From NCBI GenBank assembly GCA_964498125.1, contig CAZCGE010000126.1:1-54675 (forward strand): 54,675 nucleotides of DNA, written 5' to 3'. This document shows positions 24,474-33,680 of this stretch, piece by piece (positions within the stretch are counted from its first letter, which is position 1; each line of letters opens with the position of its first letter). Source of the stretch: CAMDBL01 sp964498125 (GTDB lineage Bacteria; Pseudomonadota; Alphaproteobacteria; Rhizobiales; Hyphomicrobiaceae). A model generated the notes under the pieces. The model ran no database searches, was not told the DNA's origin, and was given only the letters and a program-made list of their open reading frames with translations. Made by a program: the position numbers and the translations under genes.

Positions 24474-25886
24474 CTAGCCGGCGCCTGTGCCGAATTTCTG
24501 TCTCAACGCCTCGACGATCAGCCAGGTGCGACTCCCGTTCGAGCCCTTGACCATGACGGTGTCGCCGGCTTGGATCTCATCGAGCACCCGGGTCACGAGC
24601 TTATCCGCCGACGGTTCCCACCCGCCATGATAGGTCGCCGGCAGGTCGTCGTAGAGCAACTTCATCCGAGGGCCGCAGGCAAAGACGAGATCAACGCCCG
24701 CTTGCTCGATTGCATTCTTGAGTCCGCGGTGCAGCATCTCGGCTTGCGGCCCGAGTTCCAGCATGTCGCCGAGCACGACGATCCGCAGTCCGTCTTCACG
24801 CGGGAGAGTGTCCATGGCATCAAGAGCGGCGCGCATCGAAGCCGGGTTGGCGTTGTAGCTTTCGTCGATCAGCAGCGCCGTGCCGTTGCCGATGTAAAGC
24901 TGTTCGCGCGAGCCTCGACCCTTCGGTGCTTCGAAAGTGCGCAGCGCGGGCAGCGCGATCACGCGGTCGGCGCCCGCGGCGAGAAGAGCGGCGGCGACGC
25001 CGAGCGAGTTCATGGCGAGATGCTCGCCGGCCGCTGCCAGTTCGTAGCCGACGCGTCGGCCGTCAGCTTCGATCTCTACGCGCGAGCCCCATCGCCCGAT
25101 GTCCCAGACGAGCGGGCGGACGTCGGCTTGCGGGTGCCGGCCAAACGAGAAGATGTGGGCATTGGCGGCGCGGGCATGCGCGGCGAGCCGCTCGAAATGC
25201 GGGTTGTCGCGGTTGATGACGGCGGTGCCGCTCGGCTGGAGCCCAAGGAAGATCTCGGCCTTGGCGTCGGCGATCGCCTCGACCGAAGGAAAGTGCTCGA
25301 GGTGCACCGGCTCGACCGTGGTGATAATCGCCACGTGCGGGCGCACCATTCGCGTCAGCGGCGCAATTTCGCCGGCGTGGTTCATGCCGATCTCGAACAC
25401 GCCGTAGTGCGTCGCCGCCGGCATGCGGGCCAGCGTCAGCGGCACGCCCCAGTGGTTGTTGAACGACTTCTCCGGCGCATGGGTGGCTCCGCACCGGGAG
25501 AGGCAGGCGCGCAGCATCTCCTTGGTGCCGGTCTTGCCGGCGCTGCCGGTGACGGCGATGACGCGGGCCTCTGGCGACAGGCGCGCGCGCGCGGCGTGGC
25601 CGATGCCCTCCAGGGCCTGCAAGGTATCCTCGACCCGCAGCAGTGGCCCGTCGCCCGGCTGACGCGCGTAGTCCTTTGCAACGAGCGCCGCCGTCGCGCC
25701 GGCAGCGAACGCCTGGGCGACAAAGTCGTGCCCGTCGCGTTGGTCCTTCAGCGCCACGAAAACCTCGCCAGCGGCCAGCGTTCGCGTGTCGATCGAAAAG
25801 CCGGTGAGGGCGCGGCCGGGCCTGCCGTCCGCCGTTGCGCCGGCAGCGCGCACCAGGTCATCCCATTGCCAGAGTGCGTCGGTCAT
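24474..25886 (-). CDS. murF: UDP-MurNAc-tripeptide--D-Ala-D-Ala ligase
   Basis: The protein has 470 residues. The N-terminal domain has GFSIDTRTLAAGEVFVALKD, the ATP loop is AVTGSAGKTGTKEMLRA (near residue 106), NHWGVPLTLARMP and FEIGMNHAGEI follow, and LLIDESYNANPASMRAAL marks the C-terminal domain. It adds D-Ala-D-Ala to complete the cytoplasmic pentapeptide precursor. Three bases separate its ATG from the murE stop, so the two are co-translated. Confidence 0.97.
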   Translation of the reverse strand: MTDALWQWDDLVRAAGATADGRPGRALTGFSIDTRTLAAGEVFVALKDQRDGHDFVAQAFAAGATAALVAKDYARQPGDGPLLRVEDTLQALEGIGHAARARLSPEARVIAVTGSAGKTGTKEMLRACLSRCGATHAPEKSFNNHWGVPLTLARMPAATHYGVFEIGMNHAGEIAPLTRMVRPHVAIITTVEPVHLEHFPSVEAIADAKAEIFLGLQPSGTAVINRDNPHFERLAAHARAANAHIFSFGRHPQADVRPLVWDIGRWGSRVEIEADGRRVGYELAAAGEHLAMNSLGVAAALLAAGADRVIALPALRTFEAPKGRGSREQLYIGNGTALLIDESYNANPASMRAALDAMDTLPREDGLRIVVLGDMLELGPQAEMLHRGLKNAIEQAGVDLVFACGPRMKLLYDDLPATYHGGWEPSADKLVTRVLDEIQAGDTVMVKGSNGSRTWLIVEALRQKFGTGAG

Positions 25887-25889
25887 CGA

Positions 25890-27335
25890 TCAAGCCTTGC
25901 TGAGGGCGGTCGCGACCGCGTCGTGATCGGAAAAGGGGATGACCGTATTGCCAACAATCTGGCCGGTCTCGTGTCCTTTGCCAGCAATCAAGACGACATC
26001 GCCCTTGCCGAGCATCCCGACCGCGACGCCGATGGCCTCCTCGCGATCGCCGATCTCGCGGGCGCCTTTCGCACCGGCCAGGATCTCGGCGCGGATCGCC
26101 TCCGGGCGTTCGCTGCGCGGATTGTCGTCGGTGATGATCGTGAAGTCGGCCTTCTCCGCGGCGATGCGGCCCATGATCGGCCGCTTGCCCTTGTCGCGGT
26201 CGCCGCCGCAGCCGAACACGCATATGAGGCGGCCGGTGGCGAACGGGCGCAGCGCGTCGAGGGCGGCGGCCAGGGCTTCCGGCTTGTGCGCATAGTCGAC
26301 GACGACGAGACCGCCCCGGACTTCGCCGACGATTTCGAGGCGGCCCTTGACGCCCTTCAGTGTCGCCAACGCCGAGAGCACGTGCTCGGGGGTCTCGCCC
26401 ATGGCGATGACGAGGCCAGCGGCGACCAGCGCATTGGAGGCCTGATAAGCGCCGGGCAGCGGCAGCGTCGCCGAGGTGGTGCGCCCGGCGTGGGCGATCT
26501 CGAGCTGTTGGGTAAAGCCGGCGGCCTGGACCGAGACAAGCCGCAGCGTGTCGCCCTTGGCACCGACGGTGATGAGATTCAGACCCCGCGCGCGGGCGGC
26601 GGCGATCACAGGTTCGGCCGCCGCGTCGTCGGCATTGATCACGGCTGGCTGTCCGGGTTCCAGCAATTCGCTGAACAACCGCAGCTTGGCCGCGAGATAG
26701 GCTTCCATGCTCGGGTGATAGTCGAGATGATCGCGGCCGAGGTTGGTGAAGGCGCCGGCCGCCAACCGCACGCCATCGAGCCGATACTGGTCGAGGCCGT
26801 GCGAGGAGGCTTCCAGCGCCAGGTGCGTCACGCCCTCGTCGGCAAGCTCGGCCAGGGTCCTGTGCAGGGTGACGGGATCGGGCGTCGTCAGCGAGCCGTA
26901 AACGCCGCCGTCCGGCTTGACCACGCCGATGGTGCCGAGCGAGGCCGCCCGATGCCCCAACGCGGCAAAGATCTGGCGCGTGAACTCGGCGACCGAGGTC
27001 TTGCCGCTGGTGCCGGTGACGGCAACGATCGTCGCAGGCTGCCGGGCATGGAACCGCGCCGCCATCAGGGCCAGCGCCCGGCGCGGCTCGGCGGCACGCA
27101 GGACAGGAAGGGTGGCAGTGCCGACGTCCACGCCTTCGCCCACCAGGATGGCGGCGGCGCCCTGTGCCACGGCGTCGGCAATGAAGCGCGCGCCGTCGGT
27201 CTTCGCGCCGGATAAGGCGGCAAAAAGATAGCCCGGCCGCACGGCCCGGCTGTCGGCCGTCAAGCCGCCGATGTCGAGGTCCGCGCATTCGCGCGGCGCG
27301 GTGACCGCAGGTCCGAGGAGGAATGAAAGTCGCAT
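25890..27335 (-). CDS. murE: UDP-MurNAc-L-Ala-D-Glu--meso-diaminopimelate ligase
   Basis: The protein has 481 residues. GLTADSRAVRPGYLFAALSG begins the UDP domain, VAVTGTSGKTSVAEFTRQI is the ATP loop, HLALEASSHGLDQYRLDGV and NLGRDHLDYH are central motifs, and VVVDYAHKPEALAAAL starts the C-terminal domain. The specificity motif DNPR is present (TDDNPRSERPEAI), which in this family indicates meso-diaminopimelate rather than lysine. The 326 bases between its start and the ftsI stop upstream contain a striking hairpin but no gene. Confidence 0.97.
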   Translation of the reverse strand: MRLSFLLGPAVTAPRECADLDIGGLTADSRAVRPGYLFAALSGAKTDGARFIADAVAQGAAAILVGEGVDVGTATLPVLRAAEPRRALALMAARFHARQPATIVAVTGTSGKTSVAEFTRQIFAALGHRAASLGTIGVVKPDGGVYGSLTTPDPVTLHRTLAELADEGVTHLALEASSHGLDQYRLDGVRLAAGAFTNLGRDHLDYHPSMEAYLAAKLRLFSELLEPGQPAVINADDAAAEPVIAAARARGLNLITVGAKGDTLRLVSVQAAGFTQQLEIAHAGRTTSATLPLPGAYQASNALVAAGLVIAMGETPEHVLSALATLKGVKGRLEIVGEVRGGLVVVDYAHKPEALAAALDALRPFATGRLICVFGCGGDRDKGKRPIMGRIAAEKADFTIITDDNPRSERPEAIRAEILAGAKGAREIGDREEAIGVAVGMLGKGDVVLIAGKGHETGQIVGNTVIPFSDHDAVATALSKA

Positions 27336-27489
27336 GGTCCCGGCTGACGCATGAATGGCTGGAGGCCCCGATCTGGAACCTGGACCCGTTCATATTGGGC
27401 GTCGCGCTATGCGTCAAATGTGGGGAGGGCGCGGTCGCTGTGCCGCCTGGCGTCGTCCCGCGCGTAACCCGGCATGCTCGCGGTCCCGT

Positions 27490-27527
27490 CCGTTAGTAAA
27501 GAAAAGTGGCATTTTCTTTACTAACGG
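27490..27527. terminator. 16-bp perfect AT-rich hairpin between ftsI and murE
   Basis: CCGTTAGTAAAGAAAA (27490-27505) pairs perfectly with TTTTCTTTACTAACGG (27512-27527) around the loop GTGGCA. It lies in the 27336-27661 gap, where I see no gene and which is otherwise GC-rich. On the minus strand the second arm follows four A:T pairs at the loop, but no T-run follows the stem, so it could be an attenuator or terminator for the ftsI transcript, an RNA-processing hairpin, or a protein-binding site ahead of murE. Confidence 0.5.
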
Positions 27528-27661
27528 GAATCGATAGGAAAGCACCCTTTACCAACGCTGCTCAAATCCCATCCTGTCCGGGAGCAGACCGGTGCCAACA
27601 CTCCTTCCATTCTCGCGACGCTGGATGCGCCAGACCGACACGAAACTCAGCAAACGAGGCG

Positions 27662-29329
27662 CTACAACCGCGGCCCCTCCACCGGCAGCACGCCCAGCAA
27701 CGGCGCCGTCCGCGCAATGATGCGCCCTGCCGCCGGCGCTGCGTTGAGGCCGGCGGTGATCTTGTTGCGGGTCTCCGCCGTCGGTGTCGGCTCGAACAGC
27801 AGCACGAGGACGACGTAGCGCGGCGCACTCATCGGGAAGGCCGCGGCAAAAGTGGAGATCACGGCCGATTCCTTGTAACCGCCGCGCGCCGGCATCTCGG
27901 CCGTGCCGGTCTTGCCGCCGACCTCGTAGCCCGGCACGTCGGCGCGCTTGCCCGTGCCAGACGCATGCGTGACGTTGAGGCGCATCAGCTCGCGCATCTG
28001 GGCACTGGTCCGGGCCGAAATCACGCGCTCGCCGGCCACGGCGCTCGCGTCAGCGCGTGCCAGGAGCGTCGGCTTGATGGCAATGCCGCCATTGACCAGG
28101 GCCGCCGTGGCGGCCGCAAATTGCAGCGGCGCCAGTGCCAGGCCATGACCATAGCCGATGGTGATGGTCTCGACACGATCCCAGCGGCGCGGCAACTGCG
28201 GGGCAGCGATCGGCCCGGCTTCGCTGGTCAAAGTCCCGGTCAGGCCGAGACGGCCGAGAAACGCCTGCTGCGCCGCCGCCCCTGCCTGCGCCGCGATCAT
28301 GCCGGCGCCGACGTTGGAAGACTGCACGAAGATTTCAGTCACCGACAGCGGCCGGCCCTGGGGATACAGATCGGTAATGACGAAGCGCCCCGCCGTCAGT
28401 GGCGCGCGTACGTCATAGCTGCTGTCGGGGCGAGCTTGGCCGCTGTCGAGCGCCATGGCCACCGTGAACAGCTTGAAAATGGAGCCCAGCTCGTAGGTGC
28501 CGGCCGCCAGCTTGTCGACCCGTTCCTCCTCGAGCGCTTCGCCGGGGCGCGCCGGGTCGACCCCCGGGTGCGAGGAGGCCGCCACCACGGCTCCATTTCG
28601 CGCTTCGAGAATGACACCGGCGGCGCCGCGCGCGCCATAGCGCGCCATGGCCGCCTTCAGCTCCTCCTCGAGCCCATGCTGAACGCCGACATCCAGGGCG
28701 AGCCGCACGGGGAGACGATCGGTTCGCGGCGCGCCGAGCACGGCTTCGGTTCCGGCCATCTCGTCGATGTGCCGCTCGATGCCGCTGAGCCCCTTGTTGT
28801 CGATATTGACGCTGCCGAGCATGTGGCCCGCCATCCGGCCCATCGGGTAGGCGCGGCGCAGCTCCTTGCGGTAGCCCAGCCCAGGCAGCCCGAGATTGTG
28901 CACACGCTGCGCCAGCTCCGGCGTCAGGCCGCGGCGCACCCACACGAAACGGCGGCTGCGGTCGCGAAAGGCGCGGCCAAGCTCGGCTTCATCCAGATCG
29001 CCCAGCACCGAGCGCAGTTTCTCGATCGCCTCGTCCGCGTCCACCAGCAGTGTCGGATCGGCGTAGAGCGAGGGCACCTCGAGGTCGGTGGCAAGCAGCC
29101 GCCCGTTGCGGTCGACGATGTCGGGCCGGGAGGTGCTGCGCGTCAGCGGCTCGTTGAGCGCGACCACGATCTCGCCATGCCCTTTGACGGCAAGGCGCAC
29201 CAACTGCGCCGCGACCGCAAGGAACGCCAGGGAGATACAGCTAAGCACCAGCAAGCCGCGGCCGGAGCGGCGGGTTGCCCCGTGCCCATCCCGCTGCCGG
29301 GTACCGGCGGTGGTGGCAGGCCCGCTCAA
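27662..29329 (-). CDS. ftsI: Septal peptidoglycan transpeptidase FtsI (PBP3)
   Basis: The protein has 555 residues. One N-terminal membrane helix (about 25-48) is followed by the dimerisation domain with RPDIVDRNGRLLAT. The transpeptidase domain carries the catalytic Ser283 and Lys286 (LGSIFKLF), the SSN motif at 337-339 (FVQSSNVG) and KTG at 473-475 (GGKTGTAE). The Tyr-Gly-His segment IGYGHGLALAPLQ is typical. It cross-links septal peptidoglycan in the periplasm with FtsW. Its ATG overlaps the ftsL stop by four bases. Confidence 0.96.
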   Translation of the reverse strand: MSGPATTAGTRQRDGHGATRRSGRGLLVLSCISLAFLAVAAQLVRLAVKGHGEIVVALNEPLTRSTSRPDIVDRNGRLLATDLEVPSLYADPTLLVDADEAIEKLRSVLGDLDEAELGRAFRDRSRRFVWVRRGLTPELAQRVHNLGLPGLGYRKELRRAYPMGRMAGHMLGSVNIDNKGLSGIERHIDEMAGTEAVLGAPRTDRLPVRLALDVGVQHGLEEELKAAMARYGARGAAGVILEARNGAVVAASSHPGVDPARPGEALEEERVDKLAAGTYELGSIFKLFTVAMALDSGQARPDSSYDVRAPLTAGRFVITDLYPQGRPLSVTEIFVQSSNVGAGMIAAQAGAAAQQAFLGRLGLTGTLTSEAGPIAAPQLPRRWDRVETITIGYGHGLALAPLQFAAATAALVNGGIAIKPTLLARADASAVAGERVISARTSAQMRELMRLNVTHASGTGKRADVPGYEVGGKTGTAEMPARGGYKESAVISTFAAAFPMSAPRYVVLVLLFEPTPTAETRNKITAGLNAAPAAGRIIARTAPLLGVLPVEGPRL

Positions 29330-29649
29330 TGTGCCACCCCATGGTTGACGCCACCAGGCAATGGCAGCGATCCCGTCGTGGTTTGTGCGCCTGGCTGCGT
29401 GCGCACGAGTTGCTGGCCGGTGGCCGGGCCGAGGCCCAGCGCCCGCGCCATGGGCTCGATTCGTTCGGGCCGGGTCAGATGCGCGCGTTCCGCCTTGAGC
29501 ACGGCGATGTCGGCGACGGCTTTGTCGATGGCGCGTTCGCGCGCCTGCACCTGCGCCTCGATGGCGCGCGTATCATGCTTGATGCCGTACAGCAGGAAGG
29601 CGCTGCCGAGGGCGAGCACGACGGCCAGAGGGATGATGAAACGCGGCAC
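29326..29649 (-). CDS. ftsL: Cell division protein FtsL
   Basis: The protein has 107 residues: one membrane helix (FIIPLAVVLALGSAFLLYGI) followed by a periplasmic coiled coil (about residues 26-70: EAQVQARERAIDKAVADIAV, then LKAERAHLTRPERIEPMARA). This is the standard FtsL layout and its place between rsmH and ftsI is diagnostic. FtsL with FtsB and FtsQ relays the activating signal to FtsW and FtsI. The GTG at 29649 has AGGAGG upstream. The Gly/Pro/Thr-rich tail is poorly conserved in this family. Confidence 0.9.
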   Translation of the reverse strand: MPRFIIPLAVVLALGSAFLLYGIKHDTRAIEAQVQARERAIDKAVADIAVLKAERAHLTRPERIEPMARALGLGPATGQQLVRTQPGAQTTTGSLPLPGGVNHGVAH

Positions 29650-29681
29650 GGCCTGCGGACCTCCTGCTGGCGCGGCATGAC

Positions 29682-30710
29682 CTACGCCGATGCGAGCGGT
29701 ACGCCGACCTGCGTCAAATCGAGTGGCCAGGCTGGGGCGTCGGTGCGTTCCGCGGCCCGCAGCCGTGCCGACCTGGCACGAGGATTAGCGTCCTGCTCTG
29801 CTTGCCGAGGTGTTAATGGCTTTGAGTTAACAATCCGGAAACTCGACGGTCGCAATGCGATCGATCGCAGCGGCAGATGGCGTGAGCCGTGCGCCGCCTT
29901 GCCGCTGCGTTGCGTGAGGAAGCGCTTGACGATGCGATCCTCCAGCGAGTGAAACGCCACCACCACCAAGCGGCCACCCGGCTTCAGGCAGCGTTCCGCC
30001 GCGGCCAGGGCATGCGCCAGCTCGCCGAGTTCGTCGTTGACGTGGATGCGCAGCGCCTGGAACGTGCGCGTTGCTGGATGGATGGGCTCGCCGCGACGGC
30101 CGCCGACCGCGCGCTGCACGAGATTGGCCAGCTCGCTCGTGCGGGTCAGCGGCGTGGTCTGCCGTGCCGCGACGATAGCTCGTGCGATGGCCCGTGAACG
30201 GCGTTCCTCGCCGAGCTGGTAGATGATGTTGGCGAGATCGTCCTCGTCGGTCTCGTTGACGATGTCGGCGGCACTTGGCCCCTCGCCGCCCATGCGCATG
30301 TCGAGGGGACCGTCGGCCTGGAACGAGAAGCCGCGCTCGGCCTGGTCGATCTGCATCGACGACACGCCGACGTCGAGGACGACGCCATCCACCAGGGCGG
30401 CGCCGGCCGTCGCGGCCATTTGGTCGAGCGTCCCGAAACGGCCCTCGATCAGCGTCAGCCGGTCGCCGAACTCGGCTTGCAATTCGGCGCCCGCGGCAAT
30501 GGCCGTGGGGTCGCGATCGATGGCGATGACGCGGGTATCGCCGGCGCCGAGCAGGGCGCGCGTGTAGCCGCCGGCGCCGAAGGTGGCGTCAACATAAGTA
30601 CCGCCGTGCCTTGGCGCCAGCGCCACCAGCACCTCCGCCAGCAGCACGGGAATATGCCTCGGCGTCTCGCCGGGCATCGCCGCCGACCGAGAGCCGGGTC
30701 TCGGCGTCAT
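29682..30710 (-). CDS. rsmH: 16S rRNA (cytosine-1402-N4)-methyltransferase
   Basis: The protein has 342 residues. HIPVLLAEVLVALAPRHGGT begins the fold, YVDATFGAGGYTRALL is the SAM motif, VVLDVGVSSMQIDQAERGFS and GPLDMRM follow, and the catalytic-region segments are RIHVNDELGEL and VVVAFHSLEDRIVKRF. It methylates C1402 of 16S rRNA. The start at 30710 overlaps the mraZ stop (ATGA); an internal ATG at 30677 is also possible and closer to the usual start. The spacing to ftsL is 32 bases. Confidence 0.96.
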   Translation of the reverse strand: MTPRPGSRSAAMPGETPRHIPVLLAEVLVALAPRHGGTYVDATFGAGGYTRALLGAGDTRVIAIDRDPTAIAAGAELQAEFGDRLTLIEGRFGTLDQMAATAGAALVDGVVLDVGVSSMQIDQAERGFSFQADGPLDMRMGGEGPSAADIVNETDEDDLANIIYQLGEERRSRAIARAIVAARQTTPLTRTSELANLVQRAVGGRRGEPIHPATRTFQALRIHVNDELGELAHALAAAERCLKPGGRLVVVAFHSLEDRIVKRFLTQRSGKAAHGSRHLPLRSIALRPSSFRIVNSKPLTPRQAEQDANPRARSARLRAAERTDAPAWPLDLTQVGVPLASA

Positions 30711-31198
30711 GTGCCTGTCTCCTCGCCACCGCCGTCTGCCGGGGGGGGCCGCCCGCCGCCGAGCAGTTTACGGTGATCGCGGACTTTATCGCGGGCGCGG
30801 CCACGCCGCTCGGCAAATCGTCCCGGCTCCCAGATCTGAAATTTTTCACCCAGGCCGACAAAAGTGACCTGAGCGGAAAGGCCGGCGTGGGCGCGAAGGA
30901 TTTCAGGAAGGACGATGCGTCCGTCGCCATCGATGCCGAGCACCTGGACATCGCCATAGAGCGCGACAGACAGCTCATCGCGCTCGTCCGAATAGTCCGG
31001 CAGGCCCGCGAGAAGCCCGTCGATCTTGCGCGCAAGTCTTTCGCCGCCTGCATCGAGCGCTGGAGCGTCGAGCGAGGGGTAGCAGTAGATGCCGCCGGCG
31101 TAGCCGTCGCGTTCGAGCACGGCGCGGAACGGGGCTGGAATTGAAACCCGCCCCTTGGCGTCGATCTTGTTCGTGAATGTCGAGACAAAGCGATCCAT
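30707..31198 (-). CDS. mraZ: Transcriptional regulator MraZ
   Basis: The protein has 163 residues with two AbrB-like DNA-binding repeats: TNKIDAKGRVSIPAPFRAVL near residue 8 and LGIDGDGRIVLPEILRAHAG near residue 84. MraZ oligomers repress the dcw promoter by binding TGGG-containing direct repeats upstream. The ATG at 31198 gives the classic MDRFVSTFTNKIDAKGR start and follows GAGGG; the frame continues to 31330 without homology. It is the first gene of the dcw run. The C-terminal tail is Gly/Pro-rich. Confidence 0.95.
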   Translation of the reverse strand: MDRFVSTFTNKIDAKGRVSIPAPFRAVLERDGYAGGIYCYPSLDAPALDAGGERLARKIDGLLAGLPDYSDERDELSVALYGDVQVLGIDGDGRIVLPEILRAHAGLSAQVTFVGLGEKFQIWEPGRFAERRGRARDKVRDHRKLLGGGRPPPADGGGEETGT

Positions 31199-31354
31199 CC
31201 CTCTGCAAACCCCGGCCCGAACGCGGTCCCAACTGTTGCGGCCCCACGCGGGGACCAGTTCTGAATTCACGCCTTGCGGTGGCAAATCCACCGGGTCGGC
31301 GTGACGGTCGCCAGCGCCCAAGCCTCGCACGGCCCACGCCTGCCCGAACGCGAA

Positions 31355-31408
31355 TGGGCAAATGTGGGATTACATGGTTTTTTATGGGCGTCAATGGGGC
31401 GAAGGGGA
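31355..31408. promoter_or_regulatory. TGGG repeat array, likely MraZ operator
   Basis: On the plus strand TGGG or TGGT begins at 31356, 31366 and 31376, then again at 31385 and 31395, with GGGA at 31405. That makes two triplets of 10-bp period separated by one 9-bp step. Known MraZ sites are TGGGN direct repeats with five-base spacers. The array is about 155-210 bases upstream of the mraZ ATG and 260-320 upstream of hyfB, so it could control either direction. The rest of 31199-31670 shows no gene. Confidence 0.6.
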
Positions 31409-31670
31409 TTGTTCGCGGGTTTCCCACCGGCATGGCGCATCCCGCCCGCCCGCCGCCCGCGAGTTGGCCAACATGTCTGGTCTGTCGGTTCCGACATCCC
31501 GCACATGCAGGCGAGTGCAGACTCATTCGGGGCAACATCGGCTCTCTGACCATGCTCGTTGCGGCGATGAACGCGGCCGGCATCGAGCTGATCGGGGATG
31601 GCGCCCGCAGTCACACGCTGCGATGATGGCTGGTCGGTATCGCTCGGCGGTCGAGGCGGGGTTACGTCGA

Positions 31671-33680
31671 ATGGCGATCAGCGTTACGCTTTGGTGCATC
31701 GCGGCCCTTCTGGGCACGGCGGTGCTCGCGGTCGCGGTGCACCGCGCGCGCGTTGCGACGCGAGTGATCTACGTGTGCTGTCTTGCCGCGAGCCTGATCA
31801 TTCTCGGTTTCGCCGGCTTCCAGCTTGCGCGCCTCGACGTGTCCCAGCCGGCGGTGACGCTGCCCATTGGCCTGCCATGGGTGGGCGCCCGCTTCCGCAT
31901 CGACTCGCTGACCGCGTTCTTCCAGATCGTGATCAACCTCGGTGCCAGCGCCGCAAGCCTCTATGCGCTCGGCTACGGCGAGCACGAGGCGGCGCCTGGA
32001 CGGGTGCTGCCTTTCTATCCGGCGTTTCTTGCCGGCATGAACCTCGTGCTGCTGGCGGATGATGCGTTCAGCTTCCTGATCGCGTGGGAGTTCATGTCGT
32101 TGTCGTCGTGGGCGCTCGTCGTCGCCCACCATCGCGATCACGAGAATACGCGTGCGGGCTATATCTACATCCTGATGGCGAGTTTTGGCACCTTTGCGCT
32201 GCTGTTGGCATTCGGGCTGCTGGCCGGCCCAGGCGGTGAATATGGCTTCAGCGAGATCAGGGGCGCGCCGCGGGCGGCGTGGTTGCCGGGGATGGTTCTC
32301 GGGCTGGTGCTGATCGGAGCTGGTTCAAAAGCCGGCCTGGTTCCATTGCATGTCTGGCTGCCATTGGCGCATCCCGCCGCACCCAGTCACGTCTCGGCCC
32401 TGATGAGCGGTGTGATGACCAAGGTGGCGATCTACGGTTTCATCCGGATCGTGTTCGATCTGCTGGGGCCTCCTGACTGGTGGTGGAGCATCGTGGTTCT
32501 GGCGCTCGGCAGCGCGACGGCCGTGCTTGGTGTGCTTTATGCGCTGCTGCAGCGCGACCTGAAGCGGTTGCTGGCCTACAGCACGGTCGAGAACGTCGGG
32601 ATCATTTTCATCGGGCTAGGTCTTGCACTGGCTTTCAAGAGCAATGGCATGGGTGGAGCAGCTGCCCTCGCCTTCACGGCGGCGCTTCTGCATGTGCTCA
32701 ACCATTCGTTGTTCAAGAGCCTGCTGTTCTTCGGCGCCGGCGCTGTCCTGACTTCCACCGGCGAACGCGATATCGAGAAGCTGGGCGGGCTCATTCAGCC
32801 GATGCCGCACACGGCGTTCCTGTTTCTCGGCGGGTGTCTCGCCATCTCCGCGCTGCCGCCGCTCAATGGCTTTGTCTCCGAGTGGATGCTGTTCCAGGCG
32901 ATCCTGCTCAGCCCCGACCTGCCGCAGTGGGGGCTCAAGCTCATGGTGCCCGCCGCCGGCGCCATGCTGGCACTGGGCGCGGCGCTCTCGGCCGCCTGCT
33001 TCGTTCGCGCCTTCGGCATCACGTTCCTTGGTCGGCCGAGATCGACCGTGGCGGCGTCGGCGAGGGAAACCGACCTCTTCTCTCGCATCGGCATGGGTGT
33101 GTTGCTGGCCGCATGCCTCCTGGCCGGCTTATTGCCGGGCGTCGTCATCGATGCGATTGCCCCGGTGGTACAAGCCCTTATTGGCGTTCGCATGCCGATA
33201 CAGACATCATCACCGTGGCTTTCGGTCGTGCCCATCGCCGAGAGCCGCAGCTCCTACAATGGTCTTCTGGTCTTCGGATTCATTGCGCTGTCGACCATCA
33301 TTGCCGTGCAAGTCATTCACCGCTTTGCTTCGAACGCGCTGCGTCGCGGTCCGGCCTGGGACTGCGGATATCCAGAGCCGAGCCCGGCGGCGCAATACAC
33401 CGCCGACAGCTTCGCCCAACCCGTCCGGCGCGTGTTCAGTGAGGTATTCCGCGCGCGCGAGCACGTCGACATGCCGGCTCCCGGCGATCCACGACCCGCC
33501 CGGATCGATATCAAATTGCGCGACCTGATCTGGGATACGCTCTATGCACCGATCAGCGGCTGGATCGCGTTCGCCGCCGACAAGATGAACCATCTCCAGT
33601 TCCTGACCATCCGGCGCTATCTGAGCCTGGTGTTCGGCGCGCTCGTCACGCTGCTGCTGATGGTGGCGCTATGGCCCTGA
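31671..33680 (+). CDS. hyfB: Hydrogenase-4-like membrane subunit B (proton-pumping, NuoL/M/N type)
   Basis: The protein has 669 residues with about 16 predicted helices. The antiporter-like core has FRIDSLTAFFQIVINLG, LIAWEFMSLSSWALVVA (the conserved Glu helix), GAGSKAGLVPLHVWLPLAHP with its Lys, and YSTVENVGIIFIGLGLAL. HVLNHSLFKSLLFFGAGAVL carries the His-Lys pair. The C-terminal extension (ALRRGPAWDCGY...KLRDLIWDTLYAPI) is typical of HyfB/HycC. It should translocate ions in a complex-I-like assembly. The ATG at 31671 has GAGGCGGGG upstream; other in-frame ATGs at 31623 and 31626 are possible. It overlaps hyfC by ten bases. Confidence 0.9.
   Translation: MAISVTLWCIAALLGTAVLAVAVHRARVATRVIYVCCLAASLIILGFAGFQLARLDVSQPAVTLPIGLPWVGARFRIDSLTAFFQIVINLGASAASLYALGYGEHEAAPGRVLPFYPAFLAGMNLVLLADDAFSFLIAWEFMSLSSWALVVAHHRDHENTRAGYIYILMASFGTFALLLAFGLLAGPGGEYGFSEIRGAPRAAWLPGMVLGLVLIGAGSKAGLVPLHVWLPLAHPAAPSHVSALMSGVMTKVAIYGFIRIVFDLLGPPDWWWSIVVLALGSATAVLGVLYALLQRDLKRLLAYSTVENVGIIFIGLGLALAFKSNGMGGAAALAFTAALLHVLNHSLFKSLLFFGAGAVLTSTGERDIEKLGGLIQPMPHTAFLFLGGCLAISALPPLNGFVSEWMLFQAILLSPDLPQWGLKLMVPAAGAMLALGAALSAACFVRAFGITFLGRPRSTVAASARETDLFSRIGMGVLLAACLLAGLLPGVVIDAIAPVVQALIGVRMPIQTSSPWLSVVPIAESRSSYNGLLVFGFIALSTIIAVQVIHRFASNALRRGPAWDCGYPEPSPAAQYTADSFAQPVRRVFSEVFRAREHVDMPAPGDPRPARIDIKLRDLIWDTLYAPISGWIAFAADKMNHLQFLTIRRYLSLVFGALVTLLLMVALWP

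Noticed and set aside
24462..27215. A 917-codon plus-strand frame opposite murF and murE
   Set aside because: It mirrors two unmistakable Mur ligases; its translation is Arg/Gly/Asp/Gln-rich with no domain signature.
27506..29680. A 724-codon plus-strand frame opposite ftsI and ftsL
   Set aside because: The composition is typical of an antisense shadow and it has no motifs; the minus-strand genes carry full catalytic motifs.
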